From Asaia bogorensis (lineage in GTDB: Bacteria > Pseudomonadota > Alphaproteobacteria > Acetobacterales > Acetobacteraceae): 35,510 nt of DNA. The first letter of the stretch is position 1, and every line of letters starts with the position of its first letter. Where the stretch lies: contig CALQTN020000044.1 in the NCBI GenBank assembly GCA_943333505.2, positions 1 through 35,510 on the forward strand. The letters are read 5' to 3'. The notes beneath the pieces are model-generated. The model was not told the DNA's origin, made no database searches, and worked only from the letters and a program-made list of their open reading frames with translations. Position numbers and translations under genes: made by a program. Shown piece after piece: positions 15,130-23,470 of this stretch.

Positions 15130-16344
15130 ATGCGCATCGAGATTCTCTGCACCGGCGACGAGGTGCTGACCGGCAAGATCGTCAATTCCAATTTCAGCTA
15201 TGTCAGCCAGAAGCTGGAAGATGTCGGGCTGTCGGTGATCTGGGGCACCACGGTTGGCGACGACCGGGCCATGCTGCTCGATGCGTTTCGTCTGGCCAGT
15301 GGCCGCGCCGATATCGTTATCGTCAATGGCGGGTTGGGGCCGACGGTGGATGATCTCAGCCAGGAAATCGCCGCCGAGGCCGCCGGCGTTGGCCTGGTGC
15401 TGAACGAGGAATGGCTGACGACCATGGAGGGGTTTTTCACCCGCCGTGGCCGCACCATGCCGCCCAATAACAAAAAGCAGGCGATGCTGCCGGATGGGTC
15501 CGAAGTATTGGACAATCCGATCGGCACTGCCTGCGGCTTTGCGCTCGATATTGGCCAGGCGCGTTTCTTCTTTACCCCTGGCGTGCCGCGTGAATTGCGC
15601 CGCATGTTGGAAGAACAGATTATCCCGCGTCTGCTGGCCCGCGCTGGAACGCCGGGGATGATCCATCTCAAGCGGTTCCATTCCTATGGCTTGGGCGAGT
15701 CGCATGTCGATCAGATGCTCGACGGGGTCGAGGCGCTGGTGCCGGATGGCAGCGTCAAACTCGGCTTTCGCGCCCATTACCCGCAGCTTGAAACGAAACT
15801 GGTGGTGCGTGGTGCCGATCGGGGCGATGTCGATATCAAACTTGCGCCAGTGATGGCCGAAGTACGACGCCGCCTCGGCAATTTTATCATGGCCGAGGAT
15901 GACGAGACGTTGGAGGCCGTGCTGCTGCGCGACCTTGGGCGGGCGGGCAAGACGCTGGCGGTGGTGGAAACCTATACCTCGGGCGGGATTGTTTCGCGGA
16001 TGGCGCATTTGCCGGCGGCCGCTGGCATTTTCCGCCGCGGCGTGGTGTCCGGCGATGAGAGCCGTGCGGCAGGCGAGGTGGCGCTTGAAGCAGCCGCCCA
16101 GGCCGACGCAACAACGGCGCTTGCGGTGATTATCACCGTCGATGCTGGGCCGGACCGGATGGATCTGGGCGGCAGCATCGATATCGGTATCGCCGATGGC
16201 GGGGTTGTGGTGACGCGTCAGGCGCGCATCCTGGGTGGGCGGGAATGGATCAGGCTGGGGGCAATCGAAATGGCGATGGACTGCCTGCGCCGTCATTTGC
16301 AGGATTTGCCGATCGATGAACGGTCGGATTTCGAACGGAGATAA
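15130..16344 (+). CDS. CinA-like protein with a degenerate C-terminal amidase domain
   Basis: A 404-residue CinA-type protein. The N-terminal molybdopterin-binding-like domain is well preserved: ILCTGDEVLTGKIVNSN at the start and GGLGPTVDD at 67-75, and the mid-domain TPGVPRELRRML. In CinA this domain hydrolyses ADP-ribose or NAD pyrophosphate bonds. The C-terminal domain (about residues 255-390) corresponds to PncC nicotinamide-mononucleotide amidase, but its active motif AESCTGG reads VETYTSGG and the usual Y-S-N-E-x-K stretch reads VSGDESRAA. The amidase is therefore probably inactive or altered. The start is clear (GGACC before ATG at 15130) and the next gene begins 3 bp after its stop. 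Confidence 0.88.
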   Translation: MRIEILCTGDEVLTGKIVNSNFSYVSQKLEDVGLSVIWGTTVGDDRAMLLDAFRLASGRADIVIVNGGLGPTVDDLSQEIAAEAAGVGLVLNEEWLTTMEGFFTRRGRTMPPNNKKQAMLPDGSEVLDNPIGTACGFALDIGQARFFFTPGVPRELRRMLEEQIIPRLLARAGTPGMIHLKRFHSYGLGESHVDQMLDGVEALVPDGSVKLGFRAHYPQLETKLVVRGADRGDVDIKLAPVMAEVRRRLGNFIMAEDDETLEAVLLRDLGRAGKTLAVVETYTSGGIVSRMAHLPAAAGIFRRGVVSGDESRAAGEVALEAAAQADATTALAVIITVDAGPDRMDLGGSIDIGIADGGVVVTRQARILGGREWIRLGAIEMAMDCLRRHLQDLPIDERSDFERR

Positions 16345-16347
16345 GCG

Positions 16348-17199
16348 ATGAAAATCGGGGCCGCGATATTTTTTACCGACTATTCGGCCGCACCCGCGGA
16401 ACTCGGGCAAGCGCTGGAAGAGCGTGGTTTTGAGTCGTGCTGGGCGCCGGAACATTCGCATATTCCGGTGGCGCGCGAGAGCGGGTTTCCGTCAGGCGGG
16501 GATTTGCCGAAAGCCTATTACGACACGCTTGATCCGTTCGTGGCGCTGACCGGGGTGGCGGCGGCGACCAAGACATTGCTGATCGGCACCGGGGTGTGCC
16601 TGATTGCCCAGCGCGACCCGATCCAGACCGCCAAACTGGTGGCATCGATCGATCAGGTTTCCGCCGGCCGCTTCCTGTTCGGCGTCGGCAATGGCTGGAA
16701 CCGCGAGGAAATGGCCAATCACGGCACTGATTTCGCGGCCCGCCACAAGCTCGCGCGGGAAAATGTTGAGGCGATGCAGGCGATCTGGAGCCAGACTCGG
16801 GCCGAATATCATGGCGAGATGGTCAATTTCGACCCGATTTTCGCCTGGCCCAAGCCGGTTCAACGCCCATGGCCGCCCGTGCTGGTCGGCGGCGCGTTCC
16901 CCTATGGTGCCCGCCGCGCCATCCGCTACGGCAATGGCTGGATGCCGCATCGGGCACGGCCGCAATATGACAATGTGGTTGATCTGCTGCCCCAGTGGAA
17001 TGCGCTGGTGGCGCAATCCGGCCGCGATCCGGCGGGGTTGCCGGTCACGGTATGGGGCGCCAAGCCCGATCTGGACGGGCTGAAGCGCGACCAGGATGCA
17101 GGTGTGGTGCGGGTGATCGTAACCTTGCCGTCGGCCGGGATGGACGAAATTCTGCCCAGGTTGGATGCTTGGGCGGAGATTATTGCCGCCTTCCGCTAG
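16348..17199 (+). CDS. LLM-class (luciferase-like, F420/FMN) oxidoreductase
   Basis: A 283-residue bacterial-luciferase-like TIM barrel protein of the F420-dependent subgroup (TIGR03619-like). Typical segments are ESCWAPEHSHIP (the active-site loop), the TGVCLIAQRDPIQTAKLVAS strand-helix, RFLFGVGNGWNREEM, and PPVLVGGAFPYGARRAIRYGNGWMP. These enzymes use reduced F420 or FMN to reduce or oxygenate small molecules. Whether this organism makes F420 cannot be judged here. It starts 3 bp after the CinA-like stop with GGAG in the preceding gene, making it the last gene of the run, and its stop codon touches a strong hairpin. Confidence 0.92.
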   Translation: MKIGAAIFFTDYSAAPAELGQALEERGFESCWAPEHSHIPVARESGFPSGGDLPKAYYDTLDPFVALTGVAAATKTLLIGTGVCLIAQRDPIQTAKLVASIDQVSAGRFLFGVGNGWNREEMANHGTDFAARHKLARENVEAMQAIWSQTRAEYHGEMVNFDPIFAWPKPVQRPWPPVLVGGAFPYGARRAIRYGNGWMPHRARPQYDNVVDLLPQWNALVAQSGRDPAGLPVTVWGAKPDLDGLKRDQDAGVVRVIVTLPSAGMDEILPRLDAWAEIIAAFR

Positions 17200-17300
17200 A
17201 TCATTATTCGTTCAATCGGATTCGATTGAACGAATAATGATGATGGTGAAAACAAGACTCTCGCGCATGACGACCGCGCCTATCCGCGGTCGTCATGCGC
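17200..17300. repeat. Dispersed double-hairpin family A, full copy in inverse orientation; bidirectional terminator
   Basis: Two perfect inverted repeats fill the whole gap between convergent genes. The first has 18-bp arms (TCATTATTCGTTCAATCG, 17201-17218, with 17223-17240) and a GATT loop. The second has 16-bp arms (GCGCATGACGACCGCG, 17263-17278, with 17285-17300) and a 6-nt loop. A linker between them reads GGTGAAAACAAGACTC. It is the reverse complement of the copies at 23471 and 28691. The left end follows the oxidoreductase stop by one base, and the right end enters the thioesterase stop codon. Confidence 0.88.
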
Positions 17301-17719
17301 TAAGCGAGAAGCCGCCAGGTTGAGGTTGAGAACGCCAGTAGATCGCCGGCCTCATCCTGCAGCCGTGCTTCGAGGAAGTTTATACTGCGGCCTTTGCGGA
17401 GGAACCTCCCAACGGCCAGCAGATCTCCCGATTTCGGGGCACGGATGAACTGGGTCTTCAGTTCCAAGGTCATGCCGGCGCCGAAGGTGTGGTGCAGCAA
17501 ATGCCCCATGGCGATGTCGAGCACGGTGCCGATCATGCCGCCGTGCAAGGTGCCTTGCGGGTTGTACATGAAGTCGCGCACAGTGAAGCGGACTTCGCTG
17601 CGATCATCCGGAAAAGTGATGTCGAGGCCGAGGAGTTTGGCCAGGAAGAAAGTGCCGAAATCCGGGACCTGGGTGGCGAGGGCGTGGTCGAAGGCAGCGC
17701 GTGCGGCGATTTCATCCAT
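17300..17719 (-). CDS. PaaI-family hotdog thioesterase
   Basis: A 139-residue hotdog-fold acyl-CoA thioesterase. The conserved NPQGTLHGGMIGTVLDIAMG segment carries the HGG motif (residues 59-61) and the acidic catalytic residue at Asp68 on the central helix. The C-terminal strands end in FSTSTWRLLA. Such enzymes hydrolyse acyl-CoA thioesters, often aryl or medium-chain. The start was set at MDEIAARAAF (17719), which has GGAG ten bases upstream; the longer frame from 17812 would overlap the binding-protein pseudogene. It is convergent with the oxidoreductase and shares its terminator hairpin. Confidence 0.9.
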   Translation of the reverse strand: MDEIAARAAFDHALATQVPDFGTFFLAKLLGLDITFPDDRSEVRFTVRDFMYNPQGTLHGGMIGTVLDIAMGHLLHHTFGAGMTLELKTQFIRAPKSGDLLAVGRFLRKGRSINFLEARLQDEAGDLLAFSTSTWRLLA

Positions 17720-17741
17720 GGTAGCATGCTCCGGAGGGAAG

Positions 17742-17768
17742 GGCTTCTTTGCGAGAACAAAAGAAAGA
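17742..17768. repeat. Degenerate A/T hairpin family B, copy 3
   Basis: GGCTTCTTTG and ACAAAAGAAAG form an imperfect inverted repeat between the binding-protein pseudogene and the thioesterase. It resembles the family B hairpins elsewhere in the window but has lost several pairs. Confidence 0.45.
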
Positions 17769-17774
17769 ACTGCT

Positions 17775-19214
17775 CTATCCTTTTTTGATATTGTAGAACA
17801 GTGGAATGCCACGCCCCACCGCCCCGAGGGCGGTCCGCGTCGCTGCGGAGGAGAAATATTCTCCCAACGGGATAAACGGCACCACCTCTAGCATCGTGAT
17901 CTGGATATCCCGCGCAACGGCCTGTTGTGCTGCCAGATCGCCCGCATCGAACCAAGCATCGCGCAAGGCCCGCAGGCGCGGCACGTTGGCCCAGCCGTAA
18001 TAGCTGCCATCGCCGCGCGCGGTCAGGTGGGAGGCGGGATCGAAGCGGTTCATGCCTGAGTACCAGGCGAAATATACGCTCCAGCCGCCTTTGTCGGGCG
18101 GTTTTTTGTTGCCGCGGCGTTGCGCCATTGTGCCGTAATCCACGACCTGGACATCAACGTTCATGCCGATCCGCCGCAATGTATCGGCGCCGATTTCGGC
18201 CAGCGCCCCGAGCGTGGCGTAGTCGCCGACCTGCATCACCACGACCCGCTCACCTTTGTAGCCCGCCGCCACCAGGGCCGCCCGGGCGCGCGCGATATCG
18301 CCGGTCATGAAATCGGCCTGTTTGATCGCGGGATTGTCGAAGGGCGGATGCAGGGTGTTGAACAACATGCCGCCATCGGCGCCAAGCAGGTCGTTGATCT
18401 GGACCCGCAATCCGGGTGTGCCTTGCAGCAACGGCACCAGATCGGGGGTCACGCCGTCCTACCAATCGACCTCGCCCTTGATGAGGGCGGCGGCGGCCGT
18501 GGAGGCGTCCGGGATGATGGTCCATTCGACGCGGTCGAAGCTGGCGATTTTGGGGGCGGCCTGGAAGCTTTGCACCCCATCGGCGCGCGGTAGGTAGCGG
18601 TCAAAACGGTCATAAACGATGCGCGACCCGAGCACCCGTTCATCGGCGCGAAAGCGGAACGGACCGCTGCCGATGACATCGATGATCGGGGTGTTGATCC
18701 CGAGGACGGCCTGGCGCTCGGGGATGATGAACGGTCCCGGCGAGGAGAACTTGGCCAAGGCCTGGATCAGGCGCGGGAAGGGTTTTTTCAGGCGGAACTG
18801 GACCACGCGGTCGGATGCGGCGGAGAGTTCATCGGTGGCGTCCATCAGGGTTTTGCCAAAGGCGTCGAGGATGGCCCATCGCCGCAGGCTGGCCACGACA
18901 TCGCGGGCGAGCACGGGTTCGCCGTCGTGGAAGCGTAAGCCAGGTCGCAGGGTGAATTGCCAGAGTTTGCCGTCAGCACTGGTGGTTTCGCCCTCGACCA
19001 TCTGGCGGCGCGGGGTGAAGCTCTCATCGTGGCTGTAAAGCATATCGTAGACTGCCGCCGAATGGCCGGCCAGGACGTCGGACCCGGTGATATGGGGGGC
19101 GAGCGAGTTGAGGTCGGCAAGCGGAAGGAATTTCAGGGTGGTGGTGCCGGCGGCCCTGGCGATGCGTGGGGCGGCGAGAGCGGCAGCAGCGGACAGGAAG
19201 GTGCGGCGTTGCAT
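17775..19214 (-). pseudogene. ABC transporter periplasmic substrate-binding protein (SBP_bac_5), interrupted by one TAG codon
   Basis: One reading frame from 19214 to 17775 encodes a family-5 (peptide/opine/nickel-type) periplasmic binding protein. It begins MQRRTFLSAAAALAAPRIARA, a Tat signal with twin Arg. Typical segments follow: LRPGLRFHDGEPVLARDVV, IGSGPFRF, VYDRFDRYLPRADG and later GGWSVYFAWYSGMNRFDP. An in-frame TAG at 18459-18461 interrupts it after GEVDW. Reading continues without frameshift into DGVTPDLVPLLQ. Homologues usually read GEVDWWE here, so TGG to TAG is the simplest explanation. No permease or ATPase genes are adjacent. A second fragment could restart at a GTG at 18452 but would lack the signal and first lobe. 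A sequencing error or suppressor reading cannot be excluded. Confidence 0.85.
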
Positions 19215-19337
19215 CGCTTTGTGTCCGTGGTTGCAGGCGTTTCCCGTAAGCAACCTTGCGGGGGGCAGGCCCGGATTGCAACCGGCGCGGTTTGGGTGTT
19301 CCGTGCCTGCCCAATCCAAGAAACCGCTGAGGAAGCC

Positions 19338-20414
19338 ATGTCGGACGCGATTAACGAATTTGCCCGCCGTCACATCATCGGTCGCGATATCTGGACCGAG
19401 GAAAACCTGCCGCCCGATGTGTTTGCAGCGATGGGGCAGGCGGGCTTGTTTCGCATCGGTCTGCCGGCGGAATTCGGTGGCACCGGCGGTGGCTATCCCG
19501 CGATTGCGGCAGCCGAACAGGCGCTGGTGGCCGCATGCGGGGTTCCGGGCATGGGCACGGTTTTTGGCGGCCATCAGGTTGTCGCCAATTACTACATCGT
19601 CGGCTTCGGTAATCTGGCGCAACGGGCGGAATATTTGCCGAAACTTGCCGCCGGCATGTGCACGATGGCGGTGGCGATCTCGGAACCGGATGTCGGCGCG
19701 CATCCCAAATTATTGGAAACCACGGCCCATAAAACCGCTCTTGGCTGGCGGATCATTGGGCGCAAAGCCTATGTCACCAACGGACCGATCGCCGATATTT
19801 TCATCGTGCTGGCAATCACCGCGGTCGAGGCTGGACGCAAGCGCTATTCAATGTTTTTGGTGCCGCGCGGGGCGCCCGGGCTTGAAATCCACCATGCCCC
19901 GACGCCCGCCGGGATGCGTCCGGCCGGGCATGTTTCGCTGACCCTGACCGATTGCGTGGTCGGGCCGGATGCCATGCTCGGGGTTGCCAATACCGCCTAT
20001 GAGGCGATGGCACTGGGGTTTCGGGATGCCGAGGACGCGGTCGGCAATGCCGGGCTGATCGGTAAACTGCATCATATCCTGGCGCTGCTCGCCGGGCCCG
20101 CTCCGACAACTGCGACCGAGGATGTGGCGGCCGAACTTGGCGCGCTGCAGGGTCTGGTGGCGGTTGCCTCGGCTGCGGTCGCGGCGATTGTGACGGCCTC
20201 TGAAGCCGGGGAGGCGGCATCCCCGCGCGCCCAGGCGATTACCATCGGCATGCGGCTGCTGGCGCTGGAAATTGTGCGCCGCGTGCGCGCCCTGAAGCGC
20301 GACGACCTGCCCCGGGTGGATGCGCTGCTCGCCAGCATCGAGGGCGGGATGAATGTCGCGCGCGGCCCCCGCCGCGCGCGTATGATCAGGCTCGGGCGGG
20401 AGGGCCTTGTATAG
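19338..20414 (+). CDS. Acyl-CoA dehydrogenase-family flavoprotein, short form
   Basis: A 358-residue acyl-CoA dehydrogenase homologue. The N-terminal helices end in GLFRIGLPAEFGGTGGGYP, and the FAD-contact segment AISEPDVGAHPKL and the YVTNGPIADIFIVLAI strand are typical. The C-terminal four-helix domain is short: it closes with RRARMIRLGREGLV where active members carry R-D-A-R-I-x-x-I-Y-E-G-T with the catalytic Glu. A glutamate is present one position off. It may be a diverged or inactive member. The start at 19338 has GAGGA upstream. It diverges from the broken binding-protein gene (123 bp gap), and its stop codon is inside a palindrome (20410-20452). Confidence 0.87.
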   Translation: MSDAINEFARRHIIGRDIWTEENLPPDVFAAMGQAGLFRIGLPAEFGGTGGGYPAIAAAEQALVAACGVPGMGTVFGGHQVVANYYIVGFGNLAQRAEYLPKLAAGMCTMAVAISEPDVGAHPKLLETTAHKTALGWRIIGRKAYVTNGPIADIFIVLAITAVEAGRKRYSMFLVPRGAPGLEIHHAPTPAGMRPAGHVSLTLTDCVVGPDAMLGVANTAYEAMALGFRDAEDAVGNAGLIGKLHHILALLAGPAPTTATEDVAAELGALQGLVAVASAAVAAIVTASEAGEAASPRAQAITIGMRLLALEIVRRVRALKRDDLPRVDALLASIEGGMNVARGPRRARMIRLGREGLV

Positions 20415-20452
20415 CGCGTGATCCGTTCAATTCGAACGAATAACGCGCTATA
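20410..20452. repeat. Dispersed palindrome family A, variant copy overlapping a stop codon
   Basis: Outer arms TATAGCGCGT (20410-20419) and ACGCGCTATA (20443-20452), inner arms CGTTC/GAACG. The TAG stop of the acyl-CoA dehydrogenase gene lies in the left arm. The inner CCGTTCAATTCGAACGAATA recalls the second hairpin of the full copies. Downstream bases to 20500 (CCAATCGAATGG, GCTCTAGGG) look like a worn remainder of the same element. Confidence 0.75.
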
Positions 20453-20495
20453 AATCATTATTTTTAAAGTAATTTTAATCCAATCGAATGGTGCT

Positions 20496-21551
20496 CTAGG
20501 GTTTTTGCGGGACAATCCCGAAAATCCGCTCGAAGCGTGCGGCATAGGCCGGCCAGACCTCGGGGTTCAGCACCCGGCTCGGGGCCTTGCCATCCAGCAT
20601 GTCGAGCAATTGTTCGGCGCCGATCTTGCCAATATTCTGCCGGGCTTCGCGGGTCACCCCGGCGGTATGGGGGCTGACCACAACATTGTCGAAGGCGAGC
20701 AGCGGATGGTCGAGCGCCGGGGGTTCCGGGTCCCAGACATCGAGCCCGGCCCCGGCCAGCCGCTTGTCGGCCAGGGCCTTGGCGAGCGCCTGCTCATCGT
20801 GGATGCCACCCCGCGCGGTGGTGACGAAATACGCATCTGGCCGCATCAGCCCGAATTCCCGTGCGCCGATCATGCCCTTGGTGGTGGGGATGCGCGGGCA
20901 ATTTATCGAGACATAATCGGCGGTGGCCAGCAGTGTATCGAGATCGACCTTTTCCGCCCCGCGCGCTGCGATGGTGGCCGCATCAAGCAGCGGATCGCAG
21001 GCCAGCACCCGCATCTTGAACAACCCACGGCAGAGTTCGGCGAGGCGGCTGCCGACATTGCCGAGGCCGACAATTCCAACGGTTTTGCCGAGCAGGTCGC
21101 GCCCCATGAACGCGTTGCGATCCACCCCGGCCGTGCGCCGCATCGCACGATCGACTTCAACAATGCGCTTGGCGAGAATGAGCATCATCCCGAGCGCGTG
21201 TTCGGCCACGGCTTCCTTGTTGCCGCCCGCCTGATTGACCGCCAACACCCCGGCGCGATTGCACGCGTCGAGATCGACCGTGTCGTAGCCGGCGCCGTTG
21301 GTTGACACCATCAGCAGGTTGGGCGCCCGGGCGAGCAGGTCATCGGTGATGTAGTAGGTGCTGTTGATCTCATCGCGCGCTGAGCCGATCTGGTAGGCGT
21401 GGGCGGCGGCCAGGATCGGGTCGGCGTGCGCGGTCGGGCTGTCATTGGCGATTTTTTCGAGCACGACGTCTGGGCGGGTGGCCAGGACGTCGTTAAAGCT
21501 CTGATCGGCGACGTAGTGGACGAAAAACACGCGTTTGGTGTTGACGGTCAT
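20496..21551 (-). CDS. D-2-hydroxyacid dehydrogenase (phosphoglycerate-dehydrogenase-like)
   Basis: A 351-residue NAD-dependent D-isomer-specific dehydrogenase. The dinucleotide-binding loop is GLGNVG (162-167), and the triad is Arg247 (TTARGGIHDE), Glu276 (WDPEPP) and His295 (SPHTAGVT). It has the catalytic domain only, with no ACT domain, so it is unlike a regulated SerA. The N-terminal 60 residues are less conserved, with an unusual YYITDDLL segment. Family members reduce hydroxypyruvate, glyoxylate, 2-ketogluconate or phosphohydroxypyruvate. It is a lone gene, divergent from glnS across a 211-bp interval with two A/T hairpins. It is one of three related dehydrogenases in the window and is only distantly similar to the other two. 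Confidence 0.93.
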   Translation of the reverse strand: MTVNTKRVFFVHYVADQSFNDVLATRPDVVLEKIANDSPTAHADPILAAAHAYQIGSARDEINSTYYITDDLLARAPNLLMVSTNGAGYDTVDLDACNRAGVLAVNQAGGNKEAVAEHALGMMLILAKRIVEVDRAMRRTAGVDRNAFMGRDLLGKTVGIVGLGNVGSRLAELCRGLFKMRVLACDPLLDAATIAARGAEKVDLDTLLATADYVSINCPRIPTTKGMIGAREFGLMRPDAYFVTTARGGIHDEQALAKALADKRLAGAGLDVWDPEPPALDHPLLAFDNVVVSPHTAGVTREARQNIGKIGAEQLLDMLDGKAPSRVLNPEVWPAYAARFERIFGIVPQKP

Positions 21552-21582
21552 CAGGGGTGGTTTCCTTTAATGTCAGGCAAGC

Positions 21583-21608
21583 GGTTCTTTTTGTGAACAA
21601 AAAGAACC
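21583..21608. repeat. Dispersed A/T hairpin family B, copy 4
   Basis: Perfect 12-bp arms GGTTCTTTTTGT/ACAAAAAGAACC with a GA loop, followed by AAAAAAA. Flank CAGGCAAGCG matches the copy at 11832. It lies in the interval between divergent genes, upstream of the hydroxyacid dehydrogenase, so its role there is unlikely to be simple termination of a neighbouring transcript. Confidence 0.8.
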
Positions 21609-21660
21609 AAAAAAACTTTCTGTCAATTGCTGAGACCCGATCAAGTCGGCAGTTTTTTTG

Positions 21661-21684
21661 CTTCTTTTTTTCCAAAAAAAGAAG
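21661..21684. repeat. Dispersed A/T hairpin family B, copy 5
   Basis: Perfect 11-bp arms CTTCTTTTTTT/AAAAAAAGAAG with a CC loop, 79 bp before the glnS start. It could act as a leader hairpin of glnS or as an insulator between divergent promoters. Confidence 0.7.
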
Positions 21685-21762
21685 ACCTTCCTTCCTCACG
21701 CGTTGACCCATCGCGCTAGCATTCCCATAAGACGGCTTAACGCGACGAACGGGACGATTTTT

Positions 21763-23469
21763 ATGCCGGCAGACACCTCGACCGAGCCAGGGCGCGATAC
21801 TATCACGACCGAGCCAGGGCGCGACTTCATTCGCGATATCATTCAGTCCGACCTCGATGCCGGCCGCACCCAAACTGTCGTCACCCGCTTTCCGCCGGAG
21901 CCCAATGGCTATCTCCATATCGGCCATGCCAAATCGATTTGCCTGAATTTTGGCGTTGGACAGGAATTCGCCGGCCGCACCCATCTGCGCTTCGATGACA
22001 CCAACCCGACCAAGGAGGAGCAGGAGTATATCGACGCCATCCAGGCCGATGTGCGCTGGCTCGGGTTCGACTGGGGGGTGCATCTCCACTTCGCCTCGGA
22101 TTATTTCGAGCAGCTTTACGACTGGGCTGTGCATCTGATCCGCAGCGGCGATGCCTATGTCGATGACACCCCGGCCGAGGAAATGCGCGGCATGCGTGGC
22201 AGCCTGACCGAGGCAGGTACGATGTCGCCAAGTCGCAACCGCTCGGTGGACCAAAACCTCGTTGCGTTCGCCGACATGCGCGCCGGCAAGTTCCCCAACG
22301 GCGCCTGTGTGCTGCGTGCCAAGATCGACATGGCGTCGGGCAACATGAACATGCGCGACCCGGTGCTGTATCGGATCATGCACGCCCATCACCCGCGCAC
22401 CGGGAACGCCTGGTGCATCTACCCGACCTATGATTATGCCCATGGCCAGTCCGACGCGATCGAGGGCATCACCCATTCGATCTGCACCCTGGAATTCGAG
22501 GATCACAAGCCGCTCTATGACTGGCTGCTCGACCATCTGCCGGTGCCATCGCGGCCGCGCCAATATGAATTCGCCCGGCTGAATATCGGCTATACCGTGA
22601 TGTCCAAGCGCATTCTCAACCGGTTGGTGCGCGAGGGCGTGGTGGCGGGGTGGGACGATCCGCGTATGCCAACGCTTGCCGGATTGCGTCGGCGCGGGGT
22701 GCCGGCGGCGGCGGTGCGCAATTTCATCACCCGGGTTGGTGTCGCCCGCGCCAATAGCGTGGTGGATCTGGCGCTGCTGGATTTCTCGATCCGCGAGACC
22801 CTCAACCCGAGCGCGCCGCGGCGGATGGCGGTGCTGCGGCCGTTAAAGGTCATCATCGAGAATTATCCCGAGGGCGAAACCGAGACCCTGGATGCGGTCA
22901 ATCATCCGGATGCCCCAGAGATGGGCACGCGAAAAATCACCTTTGGCCGGGAAATCTGGGTGGAACGCGACGATTTCATGGAAGTGCCGCCGAAGAAATT
23001 CTACCGGCTATCGCCCGGCAAGGAAGTGCGTCTGCGCTACGGGTATTTCATTACCTGCCGCGAGATTGTGAAAGATGCGCACGGTGCCGTCATTGCCTTG
23101 CGCTGCACCTACGATCCCGCGACCAAGGGCGGCAATGCCCCCGATGGGCGTAAGGTTCAGGCGACCTTGCATTGGGTGGCAGCAGCGGACGCGATCGATG
23201 CCGAAATCCGGCTTTACAACACATTATTCGCCCGCCCTGATCCGGGGGTAAATGGCGATGTGATGGACGATCTTAACCCTGCCTCGGTTGAGGTTCTGCA
23301 GGGCTGCAAACTCGAACCCGCCCTGGCAGCGGCCCCGGTGGGTGAGGTGGTGCAATTCGAGCGCCAGGGCTATTTTACCGCCGATCCGGACGGCAGCGCC
23401 GTCGCGCCGGTGTTCAACCGTACCGTTGGTTTACGTGACAGCTACGCCAAGGCGGTGGTGACCGGGTAG
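21763..23469 (+). CDS. glnS: Glutaminyl-tRNA synthetase
   Basis: A 568-residue class I aminoacyl-tRNA synthetase that charges tRNA-Gln with glutamine in the cytoplasm. The HIGH motif is at residues 52-55 inside RFPPEPNGYLHIGHAKSICL, and the KMSKS equivalent is VMSKR (280-283) in YTVMSKRILNRLV. These, with LRFDDTNP and the C-terminal beta-barrel anticodon domain (FYRLSPGKEVRLRYGY), match GlnRS rather than GluRS. Start at 21763 (MPADTSTEPG) has a GGGA site; a longer frame from 21658 runs through the A/T hairpin and is unlikely. The N-terminus contains a 9-residue duplication (TEPGRDTIT, TEPGRDFIR). Presence of glnS implies direct charging of tRNA-Gln, though GatCAB could coexist. Confidence 0.97.
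   Translation: MPADTSTEPGRDTITTEPGRDFIRDIIQSDLDAGRTQTVVTRFPPEPNGYLHIGHAKSICLNFGVGQEFAGRTHLRFDDTNPTKEEQEYIDAIQADVRWLGFDWGVHLHFASDYFEQLYDWAVHLIRSGDAYVDDTPAEEMRGMRGSLTEAGTMSPSRNRSVDQNLVAFADMRAGKFPNGACVLRAKIDMASGNMNMRDPVLYRIMHAHHPRTGNAWCIYPTYDYAHGQSDAIEGITHSICTLEFEDHKPLYDWLLDHLPVPSRPRQYEFARLNIGYTVMSKRILNRLVREGVVAGWDDPRMPTLAGLRRRGVPAAAVRNFITRVGVARANSVVDLALLDFSIRETLNPSAPRRMAVLRPLKVIIENYPEGETETLDAVNHPDAPEMGTRKITFGREIWVERDDFMEVPPKKFYRLSPGKEVRLRYGYFITCREIVKDAHGAVIALRCTYDPATKGGNAPDGRKVQATLHWVAAADAIDAEIRLYNTLFARPDPGVNGDVMDDLNPASVEVLQGCKLEPALAAAPVGEVVQFERQGYFTADPDGSAVAPVFNRTVGLRDSYAKAVVTG
21780..21824. repeat. 27-bp-period tandem duplication at the 5' end of glnS
   Basis: The 18-base string GACCGAGCCAGGGCGCGA occurs at 21780-21797 and again at 21807-21824, exactly nine codons apart, so the frame is kept. 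It lengthens the non-conserved N-terminal tail ahead of the FIRDII helix. Confidence 0.85.
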
Positions 23470-23470
23470 T

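Noticed and set aside
14512-16461. A 649-codon open frame on the minus strand opposite the SDR and CinA-like genes
   Set aside because: Its product is rich in His, Arg, Gln and Asp with no motifs, as typical of the strand opposite GC-rich genes; both plus genes have clear motifs.
18450-18470. Selenocysteine or programmed read-through at the TAG in the binding-protein gene
   Set aside because: The codon is TAG, not TGA, and no hairpin or pyrrolysine context is seen; a nonsense change is simpler.
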